Assembly: GCA_028023455.1 (NCBI GenBank)
Contig: JAQFVV010012405.1
Location: 10,780,423-10,844,422 of the forward strand
Origin: Epiperipatus broadwayi
Lineage: Eukaryota > Onychophora > Udeonychophora > Euonychophora > Peripatidae
Direction: 5' to 3'
Length of the DNA stretch: 64,000 nucleotides
The notes below the pieces were generated by a model that did no database searches, had not been told where the DNA came from, and saw only the letters and a program-made list of their open reading frames with translations. Position numbers and translations under genes: made by a program. Below are positions 12,370 through 23,200 of the stretch, in pieces (the first letter of the stretch is position 1; each line of letters begins with the position of its first letter).

Positions 12370-12576
12370 ATGAATACTCCATCAATTATATTTGATCATA
12401 ATAAAACATGTAATTATGGTTTTAAATTTAATAATAGAGATATAAAAATTATTCAAATTGAAAGGTGTAGTGAAAAACGTAAAATTAAAGAGGCAATGAT
12501 GATATCTAGGAATAGAGGTAGTTTAATGAATAGACAATCGGCTAATATAAAGACAACAGAATTGTGGGAAATTTGA
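12370..12576 (+). pseudogene. Penelope-like element, C-terminal endonuclease remnant
   Basis: The 68-codon frame ends with a pattern typical of the C-terminus of Penelope-like elements, where a GIY-YIG endonuclease follows the reverse transcriptase. The visible match is a spaced series: Ser-Ile-Ile-Phe-Asp-His near residues 5-10, then CSEKRKIKEAMMI (about residues 34-46), then LMNRQ and TTELWEI just before the stop. In known elements the RKIKEA-type helix, an LNR motif and a final W-D/E lie in this order. The GIY and YIG strands and the whole reverse transcriptase are missing. The AT-rich tail to about 12725 is probably its 3' untranslated part. The start codon is not a real start. Confidence 0.55.
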
Positions 12577-12725
12577 ATGGATTGAATGATGGGTAATGCA
12601 AGTTTTATTTTTTGTACATTTGTATTAACAGTTGTTAAAGATTGTCAGTGAAACAATTGAAAGTACTTCTGCTAAAGAATATATTATTTAATTTTAAATA
12701 CTGTGTTAAATACATTTGTTTGAAT

Positions 12726-14005
12726 TATTATTATATGATTTAAAAATACAGACATTTAATGGTTATAGTTATTATATATATATATATTAAAACCATAAAG
12801 CTAAACTAGTCAATAAATAATCAAAATTACCAAAAATTCTCAACTCAATCAGACTAGCCCAAAAAAAAAAAAAGAATTCAAATCATAAGCAATGGTTTCA
12901 CTGCTACAAGTAGACTGCTTGTTTTAAGTTGATTGTTTTGGCTAATCTGATTAAATTGTGAATTTGGATAATGTTGATATTTATATACATTTCAATTCCC
13001 AACATTTTTATTTGCAAATATTATCTACATTTTATCATTAATGTACTATGCTCCCTTGTAAAACAATATATTATCACTGAATACAAAATTGAGATCCATT
13101 TTCCACCTGTATATCCAAAATTATGAATAGATTAAAATTAAGACTCTAATAAAATAGAATACATAGAAGACTGAAAATTTATTAATAATAAACTTGATAA
13201 AATTCTTGTTACCCTTAATTTCTGTTTCTCGTAATCTTACGAAGATTCACCACTTATGCTAATACCTAATATATCAATACATGGTGCAGGCAAGCATTTT
13301 TATTAATACATAACATTTAGTATTTATAATTTTTCTACTGTACTACATATTATTATAGAGTCTGAATTCAAAACATAAAGTTTGTTTGACTTATTTAAAT
13401 ATTTGTTTCTATTTCTATAGAGTTTCAGTTATAATCTATTTATAATCTTACAAGAATAGACTGAATGTGAGTTTATTATTCTGTCTTGGTTGTAATTTTG
13501 GCTTTTTGATAATACATAGTATGAAAGGTTAATTGAAAATATAGATTACTGTAATAATTGTTATCATTATTAGTAATTTTATTCTCAATTAATTCCCACC
13601 TTCTATTTATATGTGTATCATATTGCAATTATTAAACATTTGCTCATTTAAATATGATTTTGTGTGTGCAATTAATATTCTGAGTGTTTATGTGTAACAT
13701 TCATATAAAAATGTGTAACATTCAGATAAAAATTACACATTCCACCGGTGAAAATATTTAGCACAATATAGTTAAATTTTAAATGTGAATGGACATCACT
13801 TCAGCAACAGAACTCTATGATGAAAGATTGACCCTATTTCACTATAAATAATTATTTTATTGATAGATTAGAAGATTTTGAATTCCAGAAAGGTGACATA
13901 TTATCATTAAAGAACTTATTTGAAGAGATCATTGAACATGTTATTAAATCATTAAAACATTACCTGATCACTATTTCATATGCTTACATATGTTGTTAAT
14001 ATTAG
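12726..14005. other. AT-rich non-coding DNA with a small hairpin
   Basis: Around 12838-12960 the sequence CTCAACTCAATCAGACTAGCC is roughly mirrored by GGCTAATCTGATTAAATTG, a hairpin of about 120 bases. The inverted arm of the foldback region ends near 13140. From there to 14005 I see only AT-rich sequence without coding or repeat signals. Confidence 0.45.
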
Positions 14006-14633
14006 TAGCAAACTCTCTATACAGTAGCACAACCAAGTGTAAGCCTTCATAATCAATGATTGCCTCCTCATCCAATATTGACAGATGAGATTATAGCTTG
14101 TAGTTTTTATCAGTGAGGAGTCTTGAATTTAACAACATTGCACCATATCTTAGAATCTAATGCAATCCTCCAGCAGCCACCTTTTACCTATGGTACTCTT
14201 ATTAACAACATGTGTAAACATATGAAATGGTGATCATGTGATGTTTTAATGGTTTTAAACCTATCCTACCCATAGGTTAATGATAACTGTGGTAAAACCA
14301 AATACACTAAAATGTATAGATGCTGAACTGACTTCAGATCTATGTACTATATGAATGATCTTAGCTTGGAAACATTATGGTGTTTTTATCTTGAACACTT
14401 AGCTTTATAATTAACCAAATAGGTAAAAGGTGGCACTGGAGGGTTTCACTAGATCCTAAGATCTAGATGCAATGCTCTCAAATTTAAGGCTTTGCTCTGA
14501 TGAAAGCCACAAGCTAGAAACAAATCTTGATATGCTGGATGATTAGGCACAAGATAAGAATTTATGCACAAAACTTCCTGCATCCATTGATTACAAAGGT
14601 TTGCACTTGATGGTGCTACTATATGGAGAGTTT
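14006..14633. mobile_element. Palindromic retroposon, family with GGCAAAACTCTCC ends
   Basis: The left arm (14006 to about 14255) and right arm (about 14397 to 14633) are inverted copies of one repeat unit. The unit starts near GCAAACTCTCTATACAGTAG, passes a CTCATCCAATATT block and a CATCAGTGAGGAG block, and ends ATGGTGATCATGTGATG. The right arm lacks the last part. Related single units lie at 36126, 44453, 58734, 24916 and 61061. No coding frame is present. A hairpin of over 200 bases per arm would form in RNA or single-stranded DNA. Confidence 0.7.
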
Positions 14634-15293
14634 GGTACTCTTATGAAATGTTATTTTATCCGTTTTGTAATATCAATATGGTATGCATGATAAACTATAC
14701 ATAATTATCAAAAGTGTTCCTGTTGCAATATATAGTGTTTGATTGACATTGTGAATATAAACGTGACCTTGAATATATATTTTTTTTTAAAAAATAGGAA
14801 ATGCTGTTACATTAAATAATACACACTTCCATTTAAATACCTGACAATACTGTAATAGGGAAAATGGAATCACTTTCCTATTGGTTCTCTTTACATATAA
14901 AGTTGATTGTTCAAAATAATTAAGGTAGAAACTGTGAATATTTATCAATACAATTATTTTTATTGATTTAATATTGATCAAACAGACTGATTTTTATTTG
15001 GGGGCTAAACCACATTTTTACTCTATTTGTGAACAATAAAATAAAAATGTGAATGGATGATTTTTTCACTTCAACATTACTGCTAAACATATTTGAAAAA
15101 AATCCACGTGATGCTTTGTTTATTTACATCATAAGTGCACAAAAATCTCACGTATATCATATACAACTCTGAGGAAAGATTAATTTTTCACAGAATTTTT
15201 TTTTAAAAAAAGTGTATCTTCTAGATCCTGGTGCTTCTAAAAATAGTTTTCTGGATTTAATTCATATAATAACTTCGAGTAGAAATAAAGGAT
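14634..15293. other. AT-rich intergenic sequence
   Basis: No gene or clear repeat. A loosely conserved stretch near 15045-15150 (ATTTGTTTACATCATAA-like) recurs near 19960, hinting at another old dispersed repeat. Confidence 0.4.
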
Positions 15294-15660
15294 TATAATT
15301 AAAGGGGATTTGAATCCAGACTTTCAAACTTCCTACAGTCATCCACCACATACATCTGAAAAAAAAAATGATCTCCAATATATGTATTTCATGCTGAACC
15401 AATGCTCATTGGTTGGTCTAAATCATTATCTCCCACACATATGTAATCAGTATTCGTTTTATATTAATATAGCAAATCTACATACTTTAATGCACAGGCT
15501 TTAATCCTCTCTACTCTCCAACTCTTCATCCATCCATATAACTGAAAATCTGATGATGGAAGGCTCAAAGCCCTTGGTAAAGCTAATAATAGAATGGAGA
15601 GAATTGAAACCTGACCATTAAAGTGTGTAGATTTACTATCTTAATATTAATCACGCACTG

Positions 15661-15699
<39 letters not shown>

Positions 15700-15880
15700 T
15701 ATATGAATGTGGGTATGAGATATTATGATCCAGACCAACTGGTGAATGCTGGGATCAAATTTATAAATTGGAGATCATTTATCTTTTTCACATGTATGTG
15801 ATCATGTGTTTCAGTTATACTGATTAGAGTGGATGACTGTAGGAAGCTTGCAATTCTGGGTTTGAATTCCTTTTAATTAC
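15294..15880. mobile_element. Palindromic retroposon with tRNA-Lys-like ends
   Basis: Two inverted halves meet near 15560. On each half the outer end is a shortened tRNA-Lys-like block: on the right end (15822-15880) GATGACTGTAGGAAGCTTG is followed by a B-box-like GGGTTTGAATTCC; the left end (15303 on) is its inverse, GGGGATTTGAATCC. Inward lies a block with GGACCAACTGATGA-type sequence, then an inner hairpin (15470-15520 paired with 15595-15650) whose arms share AAATCTACA and ACTTTAATG. Single-unit relatives lie at 32709, 44900 and 53409. The tRNA-like part faces outward, unlike standard SINEs. Confidence 0.6.
15662..15698. repeat. TA dinucleotide array
   Basis: About 18 TA units inside the palindromic element. 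Confidence 0.95.
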
Positions 15881-16468
15881 ATCTATTATACTTATATTTC
15901 AATATTAAATAAAAGAGATCTAAATCACTTATTATTTCTAAATAAATCTATGATACGAAAAATATTTGTAAACAGTGCACTAACAAATTCACTTTAGAAC
16001 AGGATTTCACAACCTTTTACTCTCTGTGTACTATTTAGATTCCAGAAAAAATTTCACAGATTTCTATTAACATAATTAAAATAAATTATTTTTTTTATCT
16101 GTGACATTATATATTACTATTTTGATTTTTACTTATATTCCAGGGTTTTTTTCTAATTCTGAATGCTTTGACTTCAAATATCATAACATTTTAATAGTTT
16201 CATTGCATCATCATGACAGATCACTCATATTGGGTATACATCTTGTTCTTTTGATTTAGCCAAAAAATAAATCCATACCACATATATTCATCATTGTAAC
16301 ACTTCTAATGAAAGAATATTTTTTCTTTATTTTTACTGGTAGGCTCCGAATTTGAGTTTCATTTGATTTTTCTTGAAAGGTTCAACACTTATTTAAAAAT
16401 AAAACAATGTACCTTGCTTCTTTGTGCTCATTTTGTTAAAAGCAAAACATATTTATTATATTTCAAAT
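15881..16468. other. AT-rich intergenic sequence
   Basis: No coding or repeat signal recognised. Confidence 0.5.
16461..16468 (+). repeat. Left target duplication of the Merlin-like element
   Basis: TTTCAAAT; pairs with TCTCAAAT at 17920-17927, seven of eight bases identical. Confidence 0.7.
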
Positions 16469-17919
16469 GGTATTTGTAAACTATTCACTGTACAGCCTGT
16501 GGTGGTGCTGTTTCTGTGTAAAAACATTGCGATATAACATTACCGGCCTTTTTTTTTTGCTCTTAGATTTATAAATACGGGGACTTTTTTTCTCTCTTAG
16601 ATTTAAAAATATGGGGTTTTTTTTGGTGGTGGGTTTTGATTTTTTGTTTTTTTAATAATAACAAATATAATGTCAAAAACAAAAAAAAAAAAATGTCAAT
16701 CGCGGTATTGTTTTTTTAACAAAAAAAATATGTATGTCAACAGGTTTTGTTACATTCTGTGGATTTATTTATTTATCTTTTTTAAGAATCATACAAGTTT
16801 GTTAAAGATTTTTTGTTTTTTTTTTTCATAAAAAATAAAACGTCGGTATTTTTTTTCCTTTTTAACAAAAATTAGATTGGTTCATTTTTAAAATCTACTT
16901 AATGTGCTGTTTATTGATTTAGAACAACAACAACAAAAAACCTCTTTTTGCTTCTAAACAGAATGAATAGATATGTCAAAAGAAGAAGTATTTTTTACAA
17001 AAAAAAAAAACAATCAATCAAGAGATGTCCAACAAACTCCGCCGTCCCTTTTTAACATTGTCATTCTGGGTGTTAATTACATGATTTACAGATCAAAATA
17101 ATTGCAAACAAAACACAAATTCTTTCCAGAAAATAAATGTATTAACCACATATGACTGAACTAAATTAACTGTAATGAATGTTCAAACATTTTAAAAAGT
17201 CATACAACTTGTTAGTGAGTTTGGGGAGATGGGTAGAGTCTACAAACTGCCAAGTCCGCTGTGTGATATTCATCGATTTGCCACATTCACATGTAATGGC
17301 ATGTGGCAGGATGTTTTGGGCTTGCAGAAATGCAACTGCCTCACTTTCTCTGTTTGGGACATTCCATAAATGTAATAATGTGGTAGACATTTTGTTCATC
17401 TTTTTCAACTCTCGTCTGAGTCACGACAGAAACGGTATTTTTCCGCAAACAACTCCAATCGTCTGCCAGAGAGCTTGAGAATTTTTTTTCTTTTTTGACC
17501 CCCAAAAAAAGCAAAATTAGCAAAAAAAAGAAGTTTTGACAAATATCAATAACATGCTGATAATTACTAGTCCGCAAAAATATTTCAGTTGGGAAATACA
17601 GAAAATCATAAACATCAACAAATAAACACTTGAAAAAGATGACAATGCTCACACTCTCATCTTAAATTCTAGCCACAATACAAATTTTGTCAATATACAT
17701 AGAAGTTCCTGAAATGAAATCAACGGCAAACTATACGATCATAGTATTGTTAGTAGATGTAGTGTTATGATACATGGAAGAATTGGCCGCATATTATAAC
17801 CACTACATATGATCACTCGTATATTAGCCGTAGGTTTGGCCATGAAAGCAGTATTATTCTGTGTTTTTACACAGAAACAATGCCACTACAGGCTGTACAA
17901 TGAATAGTTTACAAATACC
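16469..17919 (-). mobile_element. Merlin/ISXO2-type DNA transposon relic, 1451 bp
   Basis: Long terminal inverted repeats of about 58 bases bound the element. Both begin GGTATTTGTAAACTATTCA and continue through GTACAGCCTGT and TTTCTGTGTAAAAACA; a few positions differ between the arms. An 8-bp near-identical direct duplication flanks the ends, as expected for the Merlin superfamily. Inside is one short transposase remnant on the minus strand and several A and T homopolymer-rich stretches. It is too short and broken to be autonomous. The orientation given is that of the transposase remnant. Confidence 0.75.
17166..17408 (-). pseudogene. ISXO2-like (Merlin) transposase, N-terminal remnant
   Basis: The 80-codon frame resembles the N-terminal region of animal ISXO2/IS1595-like transposases, which bind transposon ends before DDE-type cleavage. 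A pattern of the form F-L-Q-x-x-x-I-L-P, then a zinc-ribbon half with CECGKSMNI (Cys40 and Cys42), then a TWQF...STHLPKLT segment and a F-L-K tail match that domain order. The second Cys pair of the zinc ribbon, normally between the MNI and TW parts, is missing, so an internal deletion is likely. The catalytic DDE region is absent. It lies centrally between the terminal inverted repeats. The family call rests on pattern recognition alone. Confidence 0.55.
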
Positions 17920-17927
17920 TCTCAAAT
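17920..17927 (+). repeat. Right target duplication of the Merlin-like element
   Basis: TCTCAAAT, partner of 16461-16468. Confidence 0.7.
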
Positions 17928-18096
17928 TAATATGAATATTTTATATTTTTCTTCTAACAAAATTTTAGATTCCAGAAATGCTTGTTAAATATAAGAAATA
18001 CGTGTAAAAGCTTCCGACAGTTTAAATACTATTTCTCCAGATTTGCTCTAATGGTGGTATGATTTTAGGGTGGGGGTATTTTGTTTTTAGTATAAC

Positions 18097-18102
<6 letters not shown>

Positions 18103-18186
<84 letters not shown>
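18103..18186. repeat. TA dinucleotide array, palindromic
   Basis: Two runs of TA repeats separated by a short GCCTTA spacer. Confidence 0.95.
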
Positions 18187-18189
<3 letters not shown>

Positions 18190-18308
18190 GGCTATAACCT
18201 TAAGACCATGAGCTTGAAAAACAACAGTAGAAACTTCTACAAACTTAACACAAGATTTGTAGATGTCCCTACTGTTGTTTTGCATGGTCTTAAGGTTATA
18301 ACTTTAAT
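18184..18308. repeat. Hairpin element, about 125 bp
   Basis: The arms ATTAAGGCTATAACCTTAAG and CTTAAGGTTATAACTTTAAT are inverted copies. Pairing continues inward through GACCATG, AAAACAACAGTAG and TCTACAAA, leaving a loop of about 13 bases. A loosely similar block near 32335-32400 (TGTAGAGGTCCCTACTA, then GGTTATAGCC) suggests a small dispersed family. Confidence 0.75.
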
Positions 18309-18927
18309 ATTATATTATTTCACGTAATGACTGTAACGACTATGTGCTTTACGAATTTAATTATTAAAGAAACAAAGTAATTCATTTAAAGAATTTACCT
18401 AATATTTCAGTTTTTTGTTTTTTATCATTTTCAATTTTTTTTAGTAATATGTTTCTCTATTATACTTTAATATTATTATAATAAATAATTAAATAAATCA
18501 CAGGATATAATATAAATAAAATATCTTTATATACCAGAAATAATTGTTTATATGTAATAATAACAACAATATATAAAAGCTCTTTTCAGCAAATATTATT
18601 TTTTACCCTTTTCAATGTATTGGAACTATTTTACAATTACATGAGATGAGATGAGGAAAGAGATGCACTATGACTTCTCCTTTTTCAGAATCAAGAATCT
18701 CTCAGCTACCATGCCCAGAGAAACCTGTTAGCCACTTTACCTTCCCTTTCCATTCCCCATCCTAAGTTATTCCCCTATTTTTATCTATCATACTCCATCT
18801 CATTTCCACAACATTTTTTTTTCAATTCCATGGCCTTTATATCTAAATCTCCCTTATCTTTTTCTACATCCACTATAAAAACCAAGAACCCAGTTTCTGT
18901 ATAATCATTTTGTTTATATTTATTTTC
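18309..18927. other. Non-coding, partly C/T-rich stretch
   Basis: AT-rich at first; from about 18640 to 18860 it becomes pyrimidine-rich with a more balanced composition. This stretch may be the 3' part of the LINE-like remnant that follows on the minus strand. No frame can be traced. Confidence 0.35.
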
Positions 18928-19164
18928 TCACAATTTCATTATTTGTACCCTTCCTGCTTGCAGGCATTTACATTCAATTAACAGATGCCTAATATTTTCT
19001 ATGCCTTCCTTATATAATTTGCAGACATTGGATGCATAGTGACATCTATCTCTTTCATATAAAATTAACTCTAACCTATTAGAGCAATAATACAATATGA
19101 CCAAGAAAAACAAACCTGTATAAATAGATATTATATAATTTTCTACTCTTTTATAATTAGCCAA
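18928..19164 (-). pseudogene. LINE-type C-terminal zinc motif remnant
   Basis: The open frame contains the sequence pattern C-x-x-x(Y)-x-x-E-x-I-x-N-I-R-H-L-L-I-E-C near residues 48-65, typical of the zinc-binding tail after a LINE reverse transcriptase. The spacing between the first cysteines is altered (a Tyr replaces an expected Cys), so the motif is damaged. Nothing catalytic is left. The first codon is not a true start. It differs from the CCHC motif of the LINE at 1-1489, so it belongs to another lineage. Confidence 0.4.
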
Positions 19165-19255
19165 TTATTAGATAAATTAATTGATGTTTTATATATATTC
19201 ATACATAATGTTTGTTAATTATAAATATATACATTGATGCACTCTCAAAAAAAAA

Positions 19256-19355
19256 GCTATAATTGTATGAAAATTATTACCAAAGCTAAGCACTTTCAAG
19301 GGCATTAAATGTTCTCATAGCCTCGGAACATGCATAATTTTCATGCCGTTATAGC
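19256..19355. repeat. Hairpin of exactly 100 bp
   Basis: The ends GCTATAATTGTATGAAAATT and AATTTTCATGCCGTTATAGC are inverted copies with a few mismatches. The inner part includes AAGCACTTTCAAGGGCATT and CCTCGGAACATGC. It is bounded by an A run on the left. No matching copy was noticed in the window. Confidence 0.6.
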
Positions 19356-20011
19356 ATTTCTTATGACAGCATGTCAATGCATATATTTATAGATTACATT
19401 TGTCTAAGAAATGTTTTTTAATTTTATAAATTACAATTAATATAATTGGTATCATATATTTTCCTTCTATTAAATTCTTTAATATAGTTTAAAATTTTTA
19501 CATATTTTACACAATCTATTTTATGTCCATATTTTAAATAATGAATATATAAGGCAGATTTATCATATCTTCTATTAATTAATTATTAAATATAGTATTA
19601 AAGTTTTTTAATTTTTTATTTTGCTGCAATTTTATGGAATTAAAAAAAAAGTTTAAAACTATTAGTTATTTAAAAATCTATTATTTTGTGAAATCTGACT
19701 AATGTACAAATTGTGCAATATAGAAGAACTTGAATGAGATCAGAGACTCATTAAAGTAGATTTATTTTTACTGCAAATTAATTTTGAAATTTATTTTGTA
19801 ATTATCAAATTAAAAATATTTTTCATAAACTGGTATATGAACCAGTGGTTGAGAAACACGGGTTTAAACTCAGGAACTATCAGCAGTCATTGATAATTTC
19901 TCTAGCAACACAAATGCTAAAACACATTTGAAGTTAATCTACATGAAAATGACTCCACATCTTTATTTGTTTACATCATAAATACATGATAATTTTAAAT
20001 CTAATATATAT
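19356..20011. other. AT-rich intergenic sequence
   Basis: Nothing recognised except a loose match near 19900-19985 to the stretch at 15045. Confidence 0.4.
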
Positions 20012-20250
20012 ATCATCATCATCATCATCAATAATTATCATTCCACTGCAGGATGAAGGTCTCTCCAAGTTTAATCCATCTTCTCCGATCTTTAGCTTCT
20101 CTTCTCCACAACACCCCTGCACATTTTCTTATTTCATCCATCCATCTCACATGTGGTCTCTTTCTAGGTCTTTTACAATCTCTTGGAATCCATTTTAAAA
20201 TTTCAATTGTCCATCTATTATCATCTCTTCTAACAATATGTCCAGCCCAA
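20012..20250 (-). mobile_element. RTE LINE, 3'-end fragment (minus)
   Basis: Minus-strand copy of the last 220 bases of the RTE LINE, with an ATC-repeat tail on the left (TGATGA in sense) and the CTGCAGGATGAAGGTCTCTCC block. Its 5' truncation point corresponds to about 31341 in the full-length copy and abuts TATATATATA. The apparent open frames across it are antisense reading of the LINE. Confidence 0.88.
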
Positions 20251-23200
20251 TATATATATATTTCAAATTATAATACTAGTACAAATAACAATAGTTGTAT
20301 AATTACTTAGATGTAAATCATTGTCAGCTGAATAGATGTAATATGATTTTCCAGGAGATGTTCATTTCAGTATTGGCACATTGTTTATTTAAAAATTGCA
20401 TAATAAAAACTGCTCTTTAATTTTTTTTCTTTTTATGGTTTCCTTTTTTAGGTAGCATTGTTTATGTGATCTAAATTGACATTAAATTTAATGTTCTTGT
20501 ATTCTGAAAATTTATTTTGCTCCAACTGGTGAGAGTTTTTAGAAATGGTCAACCTTTCTATTCATATAAAATTTTTAGTTTATATTAAAATTCAATAAAT
20601 TAAACTATTTTTTTTTTAAATTTAATTTTATAAATGAATAATATTCTAAAAAATCATTTTTGACCATTTTAAATATTTAAAAACTGACCTGAAAATATGG
20701 AAATGTGCCATACATCACACAGATAACATAAATGCATTACCATTTTTTTCTGAAAACTTAACAAATGAATTCTACTTTATTTTTTTAAGGTGATTGAATA
20801 AAATTAGTTTTATGTTAATGCTATCAAATCCTGTTTTAAAATCTGATATATATATTTTTACAAAAATTACAACATTTTTAAAGATTTTAATACCAAATCA
20901 ATTCTGATGGATAATGACATAATAGACACTATCATATTTTTTCTTTATATTATGGCCATATTTATTAACTGAATAAATTGAAAGTTTACCTTAGCAGCCA
21001 GGATGAAAAAATTTTCAAAAATATAAATAAGAAAAAAATTATATTAAATTATACTTCAAAATCGTTGCATGAAAACTAGACCAGAAGAAAATGAAGATAT
21101 TCTGGGTATGTTCTTCTGTCAAAAAAACAAATGAGAAGTCTTTTGATCATAGCTACATTCATTAACTGCTGACTTTTTTAGATTATTTTTTCACTTTAAC
21201 ATCAGTAAAAGCCTTATATTAAAATCTATGGTTTTTTTTTAAAAATTGTGGGGTCATTAACTTATGGAACACTAGCACTTTTCTGGGAAACTTTCAAAGA
21301 TTTTCAATGAATGTGAGGGTTACAAGTTAAAGTTACATAATTTATCACACTGTACAAAATTTATCTTGATAGCTAAAAAATTCAAGTGGTTTTAGACTGA
21401 TTATTGCTTATATGTTTCATGAGGTGTTCATATTTTTCTAAATAAAACCATCTTACTTTATATATATATATTCCGCTCATAAACAATTTAATAAATAATA
21501 ATCTTGTTTTTTTTAAAATATACTATTATTGAAATTATTAATTAATTTTTTTATAGTAGGAAGAACATAGAATAAAACTTTGCATATATATATATATATC
21601 ACCAAATGTTTATTTAAATTGATTATAATTTAGAAATTACATGTATATACATGAATTATTATTAAATGTTGTAAAATACATTGCTAAATTTATTTAATAT
21701 AAGTAAAATTTGCTTTCTATCATATCTCATATTTATGAGGACTTGAGATAACATTCAGTATTTTGCGTTTGCCATTTTTACCACTATAAAAATTTCATTA
21801 TTTGTAAACATAAAATATGTTAAAATATAAACTCTACATCTATTAAATAAATTTGCTAATAAATCTTAATAAAATTAATAAAAAAAAATTAAAAATGCAT
21901 ATCAATGCAATTCTAAATAATATGGTAGTTAATTATAGTTCAATGATATATAAAACAATTTGTGTTTATTTTTTTTTTTTTAGAGTCAAACAAGAGAAAA
22001 AATATGTATATTGTCTTCAATAAACATTAGACAAGCTCGTTGAAGATCAGAATATTTTCAATTGTTTCAAGAATTCTAACTTACACTTTTGTCTTGTAAC
22101 GAAATTTTTATAGATTGATTTTACATTTTATAATGTAATTATTATCAGTGTATATTAATCATTACAACTGTGTGAGTATTCATAAAACATATCTGCTCAC
22201 TGCTGGCTTTGTATATTTGAGTATTTTTAGTTTTGATCTTTTTATTTTTATTTTTTAATGCTCGAGATTGGCATAATTTGACAACTTACATATATATAAA
22301 GACCTGTACAACTAGGTGTTATTAAACCATTAAAACTATTCATTTACAAACTTACAATTACTTAGCAATGTCTGGACTAAGAATGAGCATTTAAAACCAA
22401 TTATCAAACCAGTAACATAGATTTAGTGCATAGTTTTCACTATAGGTGGCTCTCTATATTTCCCAATTAGCTTTATGACGTTAATTTATCGTTCTCTCTA
22501 TATATTCAGTTCGGAAATATTTATCTAATCACTTCCATCATTGAACAATCATATCATTGACATATTTTCCATAAAACATGTTTTTCTCCTATTGATTTAC
22601 ATAAATATTGTATGCAATCCATATAATTGTCAAGCCAACGATTCAAATGCTAATTTATTATTTTTTAATTTTAATACTTTGCACTTTTTTAAAATTCATT
22701 CAATCAAAAATCAATTTATTTATATATCTATCAATACCTACTTTGCTCTATGTGGACTACCATAGTGGATGAGTTAATGACTACAGAGCTAAAGAATATT
22801 AAATTAATGTTCATTTTATTACTTTCACTGTTCACTAATATCACATGACCTTCTGAATGATTATTCATAAAGTTGACGATTCCAGGATCGATTATCAATT
22901 GAGTAACACAATTAAAAATAATTCAATTGGATTAACGGAATGACATTGTGGAAATTTTAATTGTTATTTGGGCATGGATGTGAGTCTTATTTTTATATAA
23001 CTTGCAATCTTTTTTTACTATCCACAATGTATATTATATATCAGATTAAAAAAAAAAAAATCTAGCTCTTAACATCATCGATTTAAAGACTGTAGGATTG
23101 ATAAGTAATTTCAAAACCTTATAAGTAGTTGGCATTTTATTCTGTAGTAGCATGCTTAAAATATTAACCTTCAGTTGTGTTACAATAAATCTACGTTTTT

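Larger units (their letters stand above)
11396..13140. repeat. Nested foldback region
   Basis: The segment 11446-11655 is repeated in inverted orientation at about 12978-13140 (shared blocks: CCATTTTCCACCTG, TTTTATCATTAAT, AATATTATCTA). A second inverted pair joins 11396-11430 (AATTCAAACAAATATATTTA) to about 12690-12725. The loop contains a hAT-like MITE, a TA array and a Penelope-like fragment, so the arms were separated by later insertions, or the whole is a rearranged Penelope-like copy with inverted ends. Confidence 0.6.

Noticed and set aside
17179-17478. 99-codon plus-strand frame
   Set aside because: It is the antisense of the Merlin transposase remnant and shows no family pattern.
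22541-22765. 74-codon plus-strand frame
   Set aside because: Asn/Ile/Phe-rich translation typical of AT-rich DNA; no motif.
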